From positions 62,001 to 126,000 of the forward strand of contig NZ_CABPST010000003.1 in the NCBI RefSeq assembly GCF_902459805.1: DNA of 64,000 nucleotides, given 5' to 3'. Shown in pieces: positions 1 to 8,141 of the stretch. The notes under the pieces are model-generated. The model saw only the letters and a list, made by a program, of their open reading frames with translations. It did not search any database and was not told the origin of the DNA. The translations under genes were made by a program, and so were the position numbers. Within the stretch, counting starts at the first letter, position 1; every line of letters starts with the position of its first letter. The DNA is from Pandoraea bronchicola. Its GTDB lineage: Bacteria; Pseudomonadota; Gammaproteobacteria; Burkholderiales; Burkholderiaceae.

Positions 1-2
1 GG

Positions 3-251
3 CAATCTCCGGCGGATTATCTGCTGGACTGGCGTATCGGCCTCGCACAGAAGCGTCTGCGCGACGGTCAGCCGATAGCACGCGTGGCCGATGAGGTGGG
101 GTACGAAAGTGCATCGGCGCTCGCTCGCGCCTTCCGCCGCAAGACGGGCAGCAGCCCGCGTGATTGGTTGCGCGCCCAGATGCATGCTGTGACAACGCTG
201 CCGCCGCCGCGCGTGACACTCGTTCCGGCGCTACCGGCGCAGGCGGCTTAA
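3..251 (+). CDS. AraC-family transcriptional regulator, C-terminal part
   Basis: Only the last 82 codons are in the window; the gene starts beyond the left edge. The visible part is the second helix-turn-helix of an AraC/XylS DNA-binding domain: a stretch reading ADYLLDWRIGLAQKRL, then IARVADEVGYES followed by ALARAFRRKTGSSPRDW, which is the family signature. After it comes a proline- and alanine-rich tail of about 25 residues. Such proteins regulate a nearby operon or their own gene, but the sensor domain is not visible, so ligand and target are unknown. It converges on the porin gene. Confidence 0.85.
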   Translation, partial: QSPADYLLDWRIGLAQKRLRDGQPIARVADEVGYESASALARAFRRKTGSSPRDWLRAQMHAVTTLPPPRVTLVPALPAQAA

Positions 252-280
252 CGTCTTACGCGCCTTAAGCGGGGGCATCG

Positions 281-305
281 AAAAACGCCCGGCGAAGCCG
301 GGCGC
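281..305 (-). terminator. Rho-independent terminator of the porin gene
   Basis: A perfect 7-bp stem (GCCCGGC / GCCGGGC, arms 287-293 and 297-303) with a GAA loop is flanked on the left by five A residues. On the minus strand this reads as a GC-rich hairpin followed by a T run, about 75 bp after the porin stop codon. Confidence 0.75.
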
Positions 306-377
306 AAGTCATGTGTCACAAGACCGGCCGGCACGTGCGTCAACGCGCAACGTCATCGGCCGGTTAGCTTGTCAGAC

Positions 378-1613
378 TTAGAAAACGTGGCTGACCCCCA
401 GGCGCACGACGGTCTGCGAATTGGTTGCCGACGACATGCCATTCGCGGCATCGCCTACCGAGGCCGTCGCGTCGATCACGTTGCCGAAAGCGTCGAGCGT
501 GCTGCCGGAGGCCTTCTGATAGCCGGCCAGTGCGTACAGCTCCGTGCGCTTGGAAAGGTTATAGAACGCCGCGAGATTGAACTGGTGGTACTTCGCACCC
601 GACGCGTTCGCTGCCGGCGCATTCACGTTGGTGAAGCTATAGCCGCCGCCCAACCGGAACGCATTGGTGAAGCGATACATCGCCAGCACGCCGACCGAGT
701 CGAACTTGGCCGTGCGGGTAAAGCGCGAGTAGCTGCCTGCCGAGTACTCGGTGTGGCTGTAGTTCGCACCCAGCGTGGTGTCGCCAATCTGATAGGTCAT
801 CGAGGTGGCAATGATGTCGCGTGCCTTGGCGCTCGCATAACCGGCGTTGATCGACGACGCGAATGCCGATTCGGACGAACCCGCCCAGCTTCCGATCGTC
901 GTGTCCGTAGCGCTCGCCTTGTCGTTGTTGGCATGCGAGTAGCCGACGCCCCAGGTGATCGGGCCGTTCGCGTACTGCCCGGCGAGGCCCCATGTGTTCT
1001 GGCGTCCCATGGTGCCCGGCTGGCCACCGAAGCCGTACATGGCGCCGAACGTGAAACCGCCCCATGTCGGCGAGCGGTATTTCACGCTGTTGTTCACGCG
1101 CGAGCTGTGATCGAGGTTATCGACGTCGCCCGGGTGTGCTGCAACGCCCGAGAGCAGCGCCGTGCCGCCGACCGAGCCGACCAGATCGATCAGCGGGTCG
1201 TACTGGCGGCCCAGCGTAACGGTGCCGTAAGCCTTGTCTTGCAGGCCGACGTACGCGTGACGGCCAAACTCCGCGCCGCCCTGACTCGCGGTGCCGTTGC
1301 CAATGTTGAAGCCATTCTCAAGGCGGAACAGCGCCTTGAGGCCATTGCCGAGGTCTTCCGTTCCCTGCATGCCCCAGCGGCTGCCTTGCCAAGTGCCACT
1401 CTGGAACGCGTAGTTCGATGCGCCGCTCATGAGCGCCGGGCGGCCGGCAGCACCTGCACGCGTGACGGAGGCGACATTGCTGGCATAGCCGATGCCGCCA
1501 TCGACGATGCCGTACAGTGTGATGTTGGACTGGGCGTGCGCAAGCGTGGCGGCGCCGCAGCCGATAACCAGTGCGGCTGCACGGGCGAGAGGAGAGCGAG
1601 CAAGAGACTTCAT
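378..1613 (-). CDS. Outer-membrane porin, OmpC/Gram-negative trimeric type
   Basis: Encodes 411 residues. The start at 1613 gives a clean signal peptide (MKSLARSPLARAAALVIG then cleavage after AHA), followed by the mature porin start QSNITLYGIVDGGIGY, typical of betaproteobacterial general porins. The end GVSHVF with a terminal Phe is the usual outer-membrane beta-barrel signature for BAM recognition. Alternating beta strands and Gly/Tyr/aromatic girdle residues run throughout. A longer upstream reading frame exists but lacks a signal peptide, so it was not used. Forms a passive diffusion trimer for small hydrophilic solutes; selectivity cannot be read from the sequence. A hairpin terminator lies downstream. 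Confidence 0.93.
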   Translation of the reverse strand: MKSLARSPLARAAALVIGCGAATLAHAQSNITLYGIVDGGIGYASNVASVTRAGAAGRPALMSGASNYAFQSGTWQGSRWGMQGTEDLGNGLKALFRLENGFNIGNGTASQGGAEFGRHAYVGLQDKAYGTVTLGRQYDPLIDLVGSVGGTALLSGVAAHPGDVDNLDHSSRVNNSVKYRSPTWGGFTFGAMYGFGGQPGTMGRQNTWGLAGQYANGPITWGVGYSHANNDKASATDTTIGSWAGSSESAFASSINAGYASAKARDIIATSMTYQIGDTTLGANYSHTEYSAGSYSRFTRTAKFDSVGVLAMYRFTNAFRLGGGYSFTNVNAPAANASGAKYHQFNLAAFYNLSKRTELYALAGYQKASGSTLDAFGNVIDATASVGDAANGMSSATNSQTVVRLGVSHVF

Positions 1614-1814
1614 GGTGTGTTTCCTGTGCGTAGTGGTGAGGTGCGATGCATTTCCCGGCGTGACGATCCGTGTTGTCGCATGGCGATTTGAATTAGGAAT
1701 CCTAAAAAATAAGCGATGGACGCTCCGAGAAGACATCACCTGACTTCAGCGGAAAATCATGCCGCGCGAGGTTCGTTCAGCGCGCGGCCGCAGAGGGCCT
1801 CGTGGAAAGACGGA

Positions 1815-2804
1815 TTACTTCGCTACCCCCTGTCCCTGATGGGCCAGCGCCGCGCGCAAGCGGGCGGGGGAGTCGGTCATCACGGCATCGAAACCAAGCT
1901 GCGACGCCGCTTCGAAGTCCTGCGGCGTTTCGATACCGAAGGCGACGAGATGCACGTCGCCGCGTGATTTGAAGCACTGCACGGCGGCGGGTGTCCACCA
2001 GTTCGCGACGACTTTCGAGATACCTTCACCGAGCGTAAAGCGCTCCACCACTTCGACCTGTCGATGGAATTCGATGCCGGCCCACGTGCCGGGCGCGGGC
2101 GGCGTGGCGCATTGGCCTGCGAGGGCGGCGGCAACGAGGCGGTTGCGGGTGGCGTCGCGCGATTCGAACAGTTGTGCCTGAGGACGGCGAGCGCGCATGC
2201 GGTCGGTCGCTTCGGCTTCGGTCGAATAGAGGCGCACGCGCGACCAGGCGTTGGTCTCGTCGAGCACCTTGATGACGGCTTCGACCAACGGCGCGGCGGG
2301 CGTTTGCTTCATGTCGAGCAGCACGGGCACGTTGGCGGGCACGGCGGCGAGGGCTTCGCGCAAGGTGGGAATGGGCAACGGATGGTCGCGGTACGGATAG
2401 GCGGTCTGACCGTCGGCGCCCTTGCGGGAAAACGCATAGCCCGCATTGAGCTTGTGCACGTCGGTGTAATCGACGTCGGAGAGCTTGCCGCGTCCGTCAG
2501 TCAGCGCGGAAAGATCGGCCGGACGGTACATCACCGGAACGCCGTCGCGCGTGACCTGCACGGTCATCCACAGCGCCTGCGCGCCGTTCTGCAACGCGTT
2601 GGTGAAGGCCTGCACCGTGTTCTCGGGGGTGTCGCCGGTGCCGCCTCGATGCGCGACGATCAGCGGGGCGGCGCTGGCGGCGACCGGCGTCAGCGCACCG
2701 GATGCGCAGGCGAGGGCGGCGATGCTTGCGGCGGCAAGGCGTGTCCACGCGGGCGTGGCCGACACGGCGAGGAAGCGGTGGGAGCGAAGCAAAGCGGATG
2801 ACAT
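1815..2804 (-). CDS. Glycerophosphodiester phosphodiesterase-family protein with altered metal-site residues
   Basis: Encodes 329 residues. An N-terminal signal segment (to about residue 46, ending AASAAP) suggests a periplasmic protein. The GDPD TIM barrel starts with AHRGGTGDTPENT (His52-Arg53-Gly54, Pro-Glu-Asn), the family hallmark. However, the next conserved block, normally E-x-D followed by H-D, reads M80-T-V82 and R94-P95, so two metal-binding carboxylates and the second catalytic His are absent. The rest of the barrel (VLLDMK, MTDSPARL) is family-like. It lies 43 bp downstream of a GlpR-like regulator in the same direction, suggesting an operon. Family membership is clear; phosphodiesterase activity is doubtful. 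Confidence 0.8.
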   Translation of the reverse strand: MSSALLRSHRFLAVSATPAWTRLAAASIAALACASGALTPVAASAAPLIVAHRGGTGDTPENTVQAFTNALQNGAQALWMTVQVTRDGVPVMYRPADLSALTDGRGKLSDVDYTDVHKLNAGYAFSRKGADGQTAYPYRDHPLPIPTLREALAAVPANVPVLLDMKQTPAAPLVEAVIKVLDETNAWSRVRLYSTEAEATDRMRARRPQAQLFESRDATRNRLVAAALAGQCATPPAPGTWAGIEFHRQVEVVERFTLGEGISKVVANWWTPAAVQCFKSRGDVHLVAFGIETPQDFEAASQLGFDAVMTDSPARLRAALAHQGQGVAK

Positions 2805-2847
2805 GACGGGCGGTCTCGGGGGCGAAGGGGATGCGTTCGGTATCGGG

Positions 2848-3621
2848 TCAGACGGTGAGAATTTCGGGCGAGGCAAATGATGACGGCGACGCCCGCAAGT
2901 GCTCGCGCAACGGCTCGGGCAGCGCGCCGTCGGTGACGACGAGATCCTGTTCGTCGATCTGACCGCCTCGCACGCTGGGCTTGCGGGAGAACTTGTAGGT
3001 GTCGGCCACGAGAATGCGATAGCGGCTGGCGTCGCGCAGGGCTTCACGCGAAGCGGCTTCCTGACGGTCGTAATCGAGCAGCGTGCCGTCGTCATCGATA
3101 CCGCCAACGCTGTACACGCCGACATCGGCGCGATAGGCGCGGAACAGCCGGTCGGCTTCGTCCCCAAGAATCTCCGGGTTGGGCGAACGCAGTTCGCCGC
3201 CGGGGACAATCACGCGGTGCTCGGGATTGCTTGCCAGTGCGAGCGCAGCACGCAAGTTGTTGGTGATGACGCAAAGGCGCTTGCGATGCACGAGGGCAAC
3301 GGCAACTTGTTCGGGCGTTGTGCCAATGCCAAGCAGCACGGTGGCGCCATCGGGGATACGCTCGGCCGCCGCGTGACCGATGCGCAGTTTGCCTTCGAGG
3401 TTGCGCACGCGACGCACTTCGTACGGCTGGTTCGGACCCGGCGTGAGCAGACGCGCGCCACCGTGATAGCGACGCAAAACGTTGGCGTCGCACAGCGTAT
3501 TGACGTCGCGGCGAATCGTCTGCGTGGCCACGCCGAAGTGATCGGCAAGCGCATCGACACTCATTTCACCATGCTGGCGAAACAGGGCAACGATGCGAGT
3601 CTGGCGTTCGGAAAGGTCCAT
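2848..3621 (-). CDS. DeoR-family transcriptional regulator, GlpR-like
   Basis: Encodes 257 residues. Residues 1-56 form the DeoR winged helix (SERQTRIVALFRQHGEMSVD, then FGVATQTIRRDVNTLCD and the LRRYHGGARL wing). The C-terminal DeoRC sugar-phosphate sensor domain shows PDGATVLLGIGTTPEQVA, CVITNNLRAALALA and GDEADRLFRAYRADVGVYSVGGID. GlpR proteins repress glycerol-3-phosphate genes with glycerol-3-phosphate as inducer; the downstream GDPD-like gene fits this theme. A pair of 9-bp direct repeats 21 bp apart upstream is a candidate operator. Exact regulon not visible. Confidence 0.88.
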   Translation of the reverse strand: MDLSERQTRIVALFRQHGEMSVDALADHFGVATQTIRRDVNTLCDANVLRRYHGGARLLTPGPNQPYEVRRVRNLEGKLRIGHAAAERIPDGATVLLGIGTTPEQVAVALVHRKRLCVITNNLRAALALASNPEHRVIVPGGELRSPNPEILGDEADRLFRAYRADVGVYSVGGIDDDGTLLDYDRQEAASREALRDASRYRILVADTYKFSRKPSVRGGQIDEQDLVVTDGALPEPLREHLRASPSSFASPEILTV

Positions 3622-3684
3622 CTGGCGGTCGTGTCGCGCACATTCGTTCTGGAATGGGCGTCACTTTGACAGCCGAGCGTGACA

Positions 3685-3717
3685 TTCAAATGACGATGCT
3701 GAATGTTCAAATGAACA
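3685..3717. promoter_or_regulatory. Candidate DeoR-type operator upstream of the GlpR-like gene
   Basis: Two identical copies of TTCAAATGA (3685-3693 and 3706-3714) sit 21 bp apart, two helical turns. The second lies inside an inverted repeat TGTTCA-AA-TGAACA (3704-3717). The site is in the 100-bp AT-richer spacer just upstream of the DeoR gene, consistent with autoregulation. Assignment to this regulator is inference. Confidence 0.4.
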
Positions 3718-3724
3718 TTTTCAG

Positions 3725-4210
3725 TCAGCGGGAAACGTTCGGACGAATGCGCGCGTTGGCCTCGAATTTTGCGCATCGCGTTGAGAAGAACGTGCGCACG
3801 TTGCGAATATTCGCCGAGCTTTTGAACAGCCGTCGCGCGAGTTCGTCGTATTCCGCCATGTCGCGGACTTCGGCAATGATCACGAAGTCAGGCCCCGGCG
3901 ACACACGGTAGCACTGGGTCACGGCAGGCTCTGCGCAAATGTATGACTCGAAGGCGTCGTAGTCCTCCGCGGTTTGCCGGTCGAGACTCACTTCGACGAC
4001 GGCGCGCAATGTCGGCCCAAGCGTCGACGGATCGATGATGGCGATCTGGCGCGCGATTACGCCCGCTTCGCGCAGTGCCCGCACCCGGCGCAGGCAGGTC
4101 GGGGCAGACGCGTGGACGCGTCGCGATAATTCAAGATTCGAGAGGGAGGAATCGGCTTGCAGCACGTTCAAGATACGCAAGTCCAGATCGTCCAGCGTGA
4201 TACCCGCCAT
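3725..4210 (-). CDS. Lrp/AsnC-family transcriptional regulator
   Basis: Encodes 161 residues. The N-terminal HTH spans about residues 6-60 (LDDLDLRILNVLQADSSLSN, then HASAPTCLRRVRALREAGVI); the C-terminal RAM/ASNC effector domain spans about 70-145, with CAEPAVTQCYRVSPGPDFVI, the usual ligand-pocket strand. Lrp-family proteins act as octamers or dimers binding AT-rich palindromes and sensing amino acids. The gene is divergent from glmS, and the AT-rich spacer has two palindromes of the expected kind, so it probably controls itself and possibly glmS. Effector unknown. Confidence 0.9.
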   Translation of the reverse strand: MAGITLDDLDLRILNVLQADSSLSNLELSRRVHASAPTCLRRVRALREAGVIARQIAIIDPSTLGPTLRAVVEVSLDRQTAEDYDAFESYICAEPAVTQCYRVSPGPDFVIIAEVRDMAEYDELARRLFKSSANIRNVRTFFSTRCAKFEANARIRPNVSR

Positions 4211-4231
4211 GAGATCTCCTATGGGTTGATT

Positions 4232-4276
4232 TGAAATTAAATTTCACATCAAGATTATTGTGAATTTATATTTCAC
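4232..4276. promoter_or_regulatory. AT-rich palindromes between Lrp-type regulator and glmS
   Basis: The 153-bp divergent spacer is strikingly AT-rich. It holds a perfect 15-bp palindrome TGAAATTAAATTTCA (4232-4246) and a second inverted repeat GTGAA-N7-TTCAC (4260-4276), centres 29 bp apart. AT-rich palindromes in a divergent spacer are typical of Lrp/AsnC autoregulatory sites. Confidence 0.5.
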
Positions 4277-4363
4277 ATATCAAGAAATATCGATCATTAA
4301 TTTCAATTCATCGACTCTACCATCGCTTCACTGGCTGGCATCGAATCATTTCGGAGAGGTGTT

Positions 4364-6193
4364 ATGTGTGGAATCATCGGCGCGGTCGCGCAACGGAATA
4401 TCGTCCCCAATCTTGTCGACGGTCTGAAGCGTTTGGAGTATCGGGGGTACGACTCGTGCGGGGTTGCGCTTTATCGCGATCGTGGGTTGGTCCGGGCGCG
4501 CAGCGTCGAGCGCGTGGCGAATCTTCAAGAAGAAATCGGCCGAATGGCGCTGACGGGTTACACCGGCATCGCTCACACGCGCTGGGCGACGCACGGCAAA
4601 CCGATCACCGATAACGCCCATCCGCACTTCTCGCCGAGTGCTGAGGCGCCGCGCATCGCGCTGTCGCATAACGGCATCATCGAGAATCACGAGGCGTTGC
4701 GCGCAACGTTGGAGGCGCATGGCTATGACTTTTCGAGCCAGACGGACAGCGAAGTCATCGCGCATCTGATCGACCACCTCTACGATGGGGATTTGTTCGA
4801 AGCGGTGACGGCGGCAGTGGCGCAATTGCGCGGTAGCTATGCCATTGCGGTGATTTGCCGCGACGAGCCGCATCGCCTGGTCGGGGCGCGCGACGGCATG
4901 CCGTTGATCGTCGGTGTGGGGGAGGGGGAAAACTTCATTGCGTCGGACGCGATTGCGCTCGCGAACGTCACTGACCAGATCGTGTATCTGGAGAACGGCG
5001 ACGTGGCGGACGTTCAGCTCCACCGCTACTGGGTCGTGGATGCACGGGGGCAGCGGGTCGAACGCGCAGTCAATCGGGTCGCCGCCCACAGCGGGGCGGC
5101 CGATCTCGGACCGTACCGCTACTACATGCAGAAGGAGATCTTTGAGCAGCCGCGCGCGGTGGCGGACACGTTGCAGGATGTGACGTCGATCATGCCGGAG
5201 CTATTCGGCGACAACGCGTGGCGGGTGTTCAATGCGGTGGACTCGGTGCTGTTGCTCGCTTGCGGCGGCAGTTATCACGCAGCGTTGACGGCGAAGTACT
5301 GGATCGAGAGTCTTGCGCGACTGCCGGTGAGTGTGGAAATCGCAAGCGAGTATCGCTATCGCGACAGTGTGGCCAATCCGAAGACATTGGTCGTCGCCGT
5401 CTCGCAAAGTGGCGAGACAGCCGACGTGCTTGGTGCCGTGCACGTGGCGAAGCAGCGAGGGATGTGTCACACACTGGCCATCTGCAACGTAGCGACGAGT
5501 GCGTTGGCGCGGGAGTGTGCATTGACGTTCTTCACGCGGGCCGGGGTGGAGATTGGGGTGGCGTCGACGAAGGCGTTCACGACGCAGCTCGTCGCCTTGT
5601 TTCTTCTGGCGCTGACGCTGGCGCAAAGCCGCGAGCATCTGTCGGATGACGACGAGCAACAGCATTTGCGCGCACTGCGCCATCTGCCGGACGCCATCGC
5701 GAAGGTGCTGGCGCTTGAGCCACAGATCATCGCCTGGGCCGAGCAATTGACGCGGCGGCAGGACATCCTCTTTCTGGGCCGGGGGCTGCACTATCCGGTT
5801 GCTATGGAAGGGGCGCTGAAGATGAAGGAGATTTCGTACATCCACGCGGAAGCGTATCCGGCGGGTGAACTCAAGCATGGGCCGCTTGCTTTGGTGAGCG
5901 ATGAAATGCCTGTGGTGGCGGTGGCGCCGAACGACCGTCTGCTGGAGAAGCTGAAATCGAACATGCACGAGGTCAGTGCGCGAAACGGCAAGCTCTATGT
6001 TTTCGCCGACAGCGATTGCGGCCTGTCGCCCGGCGCAGATATCGACGTCATCCGGCTGAATGAACACTACGGACTGCTGTCCCCCATTCTCCACACGATC
6101 CCGATGCAACTGCTGGCCTATCACGCTGCCGTTGCGAGAGGGACCGATGTGGACAAGCCGAGAAACCTGGCGAAATCGGTGACGGTGGAGTAG
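4364..6193 (+). CDS. glmS: Glutamine--fructose-6-phosphate aminotransferase (isomerizing)
   Basis: Encodes 609 residues, the usual family length. Makes glucosamine-6-phosphate from fructose-6-phosphate and glutamine, the first step to UDP-GlcNAc for peptidoglycan and LPS. The N-terminal class II glutaminase domain begins MCGIIGAV with catalytic Cys2 and has RGYDSCG and [10 protein letters not shown]; two SIS domains follow ([13 protein letters not shown]; then the second around residues 460-600), with [23 protein letters not shown] and the C-terminal [11 protein letters not shown], which is invariant in GlmS. A strong Shine-Dalgarno (GGAGAGG) precedes the ATG. The gene is alone rather than beside glmU and is divergent from an Lrp-type regulator, so it may be a conditionally expressed paralog. 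Confidence 0.95.
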   Translation: MCGIIGAVAQRNIVPNLVDGLKRLEYRGYDSCGVALYRDRGLVRARSVERVANLQEEIGRMALTGYTGIAHTRWATHGKPITDNAHPHFSPSAEAPRIALSHNGIIENHEALRATLEAHGYDFSSQTDSEVIAHLIDHLYDGDLFEAVTAAVAQLRGSYAIAVICRDEPHRLVGARDGMPLIVGVGEGENFIASDAIALANVTDQIVYLENGDVADVQLHRYWVVDARGQRVERAVNRVAAHSGAADLGPYRYYMQKEIFEQPRAVADTLQDVTSIMPELFGDNAWRVFNAVDSVLLLACGGSYHAALTAKYWIESLARLPVSVEIASEYRYRDSVANPKTLVVAVSQSGETADVLGAVHVAKQRGMCHTLAICNVATSALARECALTFFTRAGVEIGVASTKAFTTQLVALFLLALTLAQSREHLSDDDEQQHLRALRHLPDAIAKVLALEPQIIAWAEQLTRRQDILFLGRGLHYPVAMEGALKMKEISYIHAEAYPAGELKHGPLALVSDEMPVVAVAPNDRLLEKLKSNMHEVSARNGKLYVFADSDCGLSPGADIDVIRLNEHYGLLSPILHTIPMQLLAYHAAVARGTDVDKPRNLAKSVTVE

Positions 6194-6251
6194 GGGATAT
6201 GAAAGGCTGGCCGGCGCGCATTGATCGCCGTCATGGCATCTCCGTACGAGG

Positions 6252-7010
6252 CTAATGCGCCTTCGCCGAGGCGCGTTGCCGTACCAGCAGCAAGCTCGTC
6301 AGAATAAACGCTAGTAAGGCCAGCGAGGCTGAGTATCGGCTTAACGCCAGCCCGCCGGCGCTGATGGGCTTATCCAGAAAATCGCCGACGACCGCGCCTA
6401 GCGGACGGGTGAGGATGAATGCGGCCCAGAACAGAAAAACGCGTGACGTTCTCGTCCAGAAATACGCGCCCACGAGAACCAGCAGAAGCCCACCGAAGAC
6501 GACCGCTGCACCGGTGTAGCCGAGCCCGGCCGTATCGGCCGTCCAATCCCCCAACGCCGTCCCCAGCGTCTGGGAGAACATGATCGTGACCCAATAAAAC
6601 GCCTCCGCCTTTGGCGAGTTGACCGTATCGACAGCCACCGAGCCCATCGCGCGGTGCCAGACCCACAGCGAACCGAGCAGCAATGCCAGCAGGATCGACG
6701 TTCCACCAGCGTACCCGATGCCCAGCGAACGGTCGGCAAAGTCGGCCAGTGTCGTACCAACGGTCGTCGTGGCAATGATCGTCCCCCAGTACAACGCTGG
6801 ATGAAACGATTTCGCGCGAATCTGTGCCGTGACGGCGACGGCGAAGACCAGCGCAAAGATCGCCGTGGCGACGAGGTATCCAAGATTCATCGACATGGAA
6901 ACTGCATCGCCGCCCGTTTCGCCCAGGGTCGTCGCCGCAATCTTGACCACCCAGAACATAAGCGTGACTTCAGGAACCTTGCCTAAAGTTTTCTGCAAAT
7001 CTGCGTTCAT
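6252..7010 (-). CDS. COG4705-type multi-pass membrane protein
   Basis: Encodes 252 residues with about seven to eight hydrophobic segments and no signal peptide. It contains a fourfold internal repeat in which a short motif of the form (T/P)-hydrophobic-G-x-x-x-(A/G)-D recurs: TTLGETGGDA, TTVGTTLADF, QTLGTALGDW and RPLGAVVGDF, each at the start of a membrane hairpin. This matches the uncharacterised COG4705 'membrane-anchored protein' family. The four repeated Asp residues would line up within the membrane, so a transport role is possible but unproven. The 5' leader contains a long inverted repeat that covers the ribosome-binding region. Confidence 0.8.
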   Translation of the reverse strand: MNADLQKTLGKVPEVTLMFWVVKIAATTLGETGGDAVSMSMNLGYLVATAIFALVFAVAVTAQIRAKSFHPALYWGTIIATTTVGTTLADFADRSLGIGYAGGTSILLALLLGSLWVWHRAMGSVAVDTVNSPKAEAFYWVTIMFSQTLGTALGDWTADTAGLGYTGAAVVFGGLLLVLVGAYFWTRTSRVFLFWAAFILTRPLGAVVGDFLDKPISAGGLALSRYSASLALLAFILTSLLLVRQRASAKAH

Positions 7011-7015
7011 GTCTC

Positions 7016-7072
7016 AACCTATTGTGCAGACGCTCGCGCTTGTTTTGCGCTAGCGTGAATGGTGAATAGGTT
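7016..7072 (-). promoter_or_regulatory. Nested inverted repeat in the 5' leader of the COG4705 gene
   Basis: Outer arms AACCTATT (7016-7023) and AATAGGTT (7065-7072) enclose an inner stem ACGCT-C-GCGC / GCGC-T-AGCGT (7030-7039 and 7047-7056). On the minus-strand transcript the outer arm next to the start codon contains the AGGTT ribosome-binding stretch, so folding would mask it. It may be a translational switch. Confidence 0.45.
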
Positions 7073-7186
7073 AAGTTTCTCGCGAGACTCTTAGTTCAGG
7101 CATAGGCCGAGGGGTTGGGGTATTGTCGTGTCTGCGCATGAGAGCCAATGGCAGCGTGCGTCGCATGTGCCGCCAGCGCGAGCATC

Positions 7187-7540
7187 TCACTCCGCCGCTG
7201 ACCAGACGGCGAGTTCGTAGCCATCCGGGTCGGTGAAGTGAAAGCGGCGGCCGCCCGGAAATGAGAACACCGGGAGCGTGATGGCGGCGCCTGCGGCTTC
7301 GATGCGGCGTTGGGTTGCCGCGAGGTCGTCGGCATACAGAATGATCAACGGTCCCCCCGGCCTGGCTTCGCCAGTGGTGAAACCGCCGGTGAGCCGGCCA
7401 TCGCTGAATTCGGTGTAGGTCGGGCCGTAGTCGGTGAACGTCCAGCCAAACACACTGCCGTAGAAGGCCTTGCTGCGAGCGATATCGCTCACGTTGAACT
7501 CGATATTGTCGATCTGGCGGTCAATGCCTCGCGTGCTCAT
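7187..7540 (-). CDS. VOC-superfamily (glyoxalase/bleomycin-resistance fold) protein
   Basis: Encodes 117 residues. Two beta-alpha-beta-beta-beta modules typical of the VOC fold are visible: IDNIEFNVSDIARSKAFYGS then FGWTFTDYGPTYTEF, and GGPLIILYADDLAATQRRIE followed by FHFTDPDGYELAVWS, the usual FxDPDGnxxE end motif (Glu195-type metal ligand). Substrate unknown; many relatives are annotated only as glyoxalase-like. The ATG at 7540 is preferred over the in-frame GTG just before it because of the spacing to GGGAG. It ends about 20 bp after the start of no other gene; the upstream DUF3224 gene reads the same way. Confidence 0.85.
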   Translation of the reverse strand: MSTRGIDRQIDNIEFNVSDIARSKAFYGSVFGWTFTDYGPTYTEFSDGRLTGGFTTGEARPGGPLIILYADDLAATQRRIEAAGAAITLPVFSFPGGRRFHFTDPDGYELAVWSAAE

Positions 7541-7561
7541 CACAGTCTCCCGATGGGTCGT

Positions 7562-7981
7562 TCAGTGGTGTGCGCCGCCATGCCCCTCGGGCAGCGCGTA
7601 GTCGAACACGTAGGAATGCTGGCCGTCGGCGATGGTGATGACCAAACTCCCGGTGATTCCCGACAGCGCGTCGGTACCGGAATCGGGCACCACGATGATG
7701 GACTGCGCGGGCACCCCGCGCGTCATGGTCGAGCTGTGCTGAAGCACGAAAGTGCCGTTGCGGCCATGCAGCGTCCCGCGCACCGTTTCCATCGCCACAT
7801 AGCCCGCAGAACCCTGGGTGCTGCTGCGGAACGACAGCATTTCCCCTTGGCTGCTCGCCTCAAGATCACCATGAAACGTTTTGTTCAGCGATAGACGGCC
7901 GAGTCCGGTGCCGTCGGCAACAGGGCTCAGTGGCTGTGGCTCGAGTTGAATGTCAAAGCGCCCTTTGGCTGATGGGTTCAT
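7562..7981 (-). CDS. DUF3224 family protein
   Basis: Encodes 139 residues. The DUF3224 pattern is visible: FDIQLEPQPLSP at the N-terminus, GTGLGRLSLNKTFHGDLEA, GYVAMETVRGTLHGRNGTF and SGTDALSGITGSLVI. The family is a small lipocalin/allene-oxide-cyclase-like beta barrel of unknown role. The start at 7981 is supported by AAGGAGTCC just upstream; a longer frame without this start crosses the terminator and was rejected. Its promoter contains a LexA-like box between the -35 and -10 elements, so it may be damage-inducible. It is followed by the VOC gene 21 bp downstream in the same direction. Confidence 0.85.
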   Translation of the reverse strand: MNPSAKGRFDIQLEPQPLSPVADGTGLGRLSLNKTFHGDLEASSQGEMLSFRSSTQGSAGYVAMETVRGTLHGRNGTFVLQHSSTMTRGVPAQSIIVVPDSGTDALSGITGSLVITIADGQHSYVFDYALPEGHGGAHH

Positions 7982-8008
7982 TTTCGGACTCCTTAATAGG
8001 GGGGGGTA

Positions 8009-8036
8009 AAAATACTGTGTTTTTGTACAGTGCCAA
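8009..8036 (-). promoter_or_regulatory. Promoter with LexA (SOS) box upstream of the DUF3224 gene
   Basis: On the minus strand, TTGGCA (8031-8036, -35) and TATTTT (8009-8014, -10) are separated by 16 bp. The spacer is exactly CTGT-N8-ACAG (8015-8030), the LexA core; with flanks (TACTGT...ACAGTG on the plus strand, 8013-8032) it matches 11 of the 12 outer positions of the enterobacterial SOS box. Confidence 0.6.
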
Positions 8037-8085
8037 GTGTACCCAAACATTGCCAATATGCAAGTGGTGGATGCAAGGGCACCCC

Positions 8086-8119
8086 AAAAAAAAGCCCCGG
8101 GCAAGGCGGGGCTTTTTTG
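8086..8119. terminator. Bidirectional hairpin terminator after the MFS gene
   Basis: An A run (8086-8093), the stem GCCCCG / CGGGGC (8094-8099 and 8107-8112) and a T run (8113-8118) form a symmetric intrinsic terminator. It sits just after the MFS transporter stop at 8142. Confidence 0.8.
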
Positions 8120-8141
8120 TACAACGAACCTTGGCGGGTTT

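Noticed and set aside
369-1691. Long plus-strand frame opposite the porin gene
   Set aside because: It is the antisense shadow of a clear porin: Arg/Ala-rich, no family motif, no ribosome-binding site.
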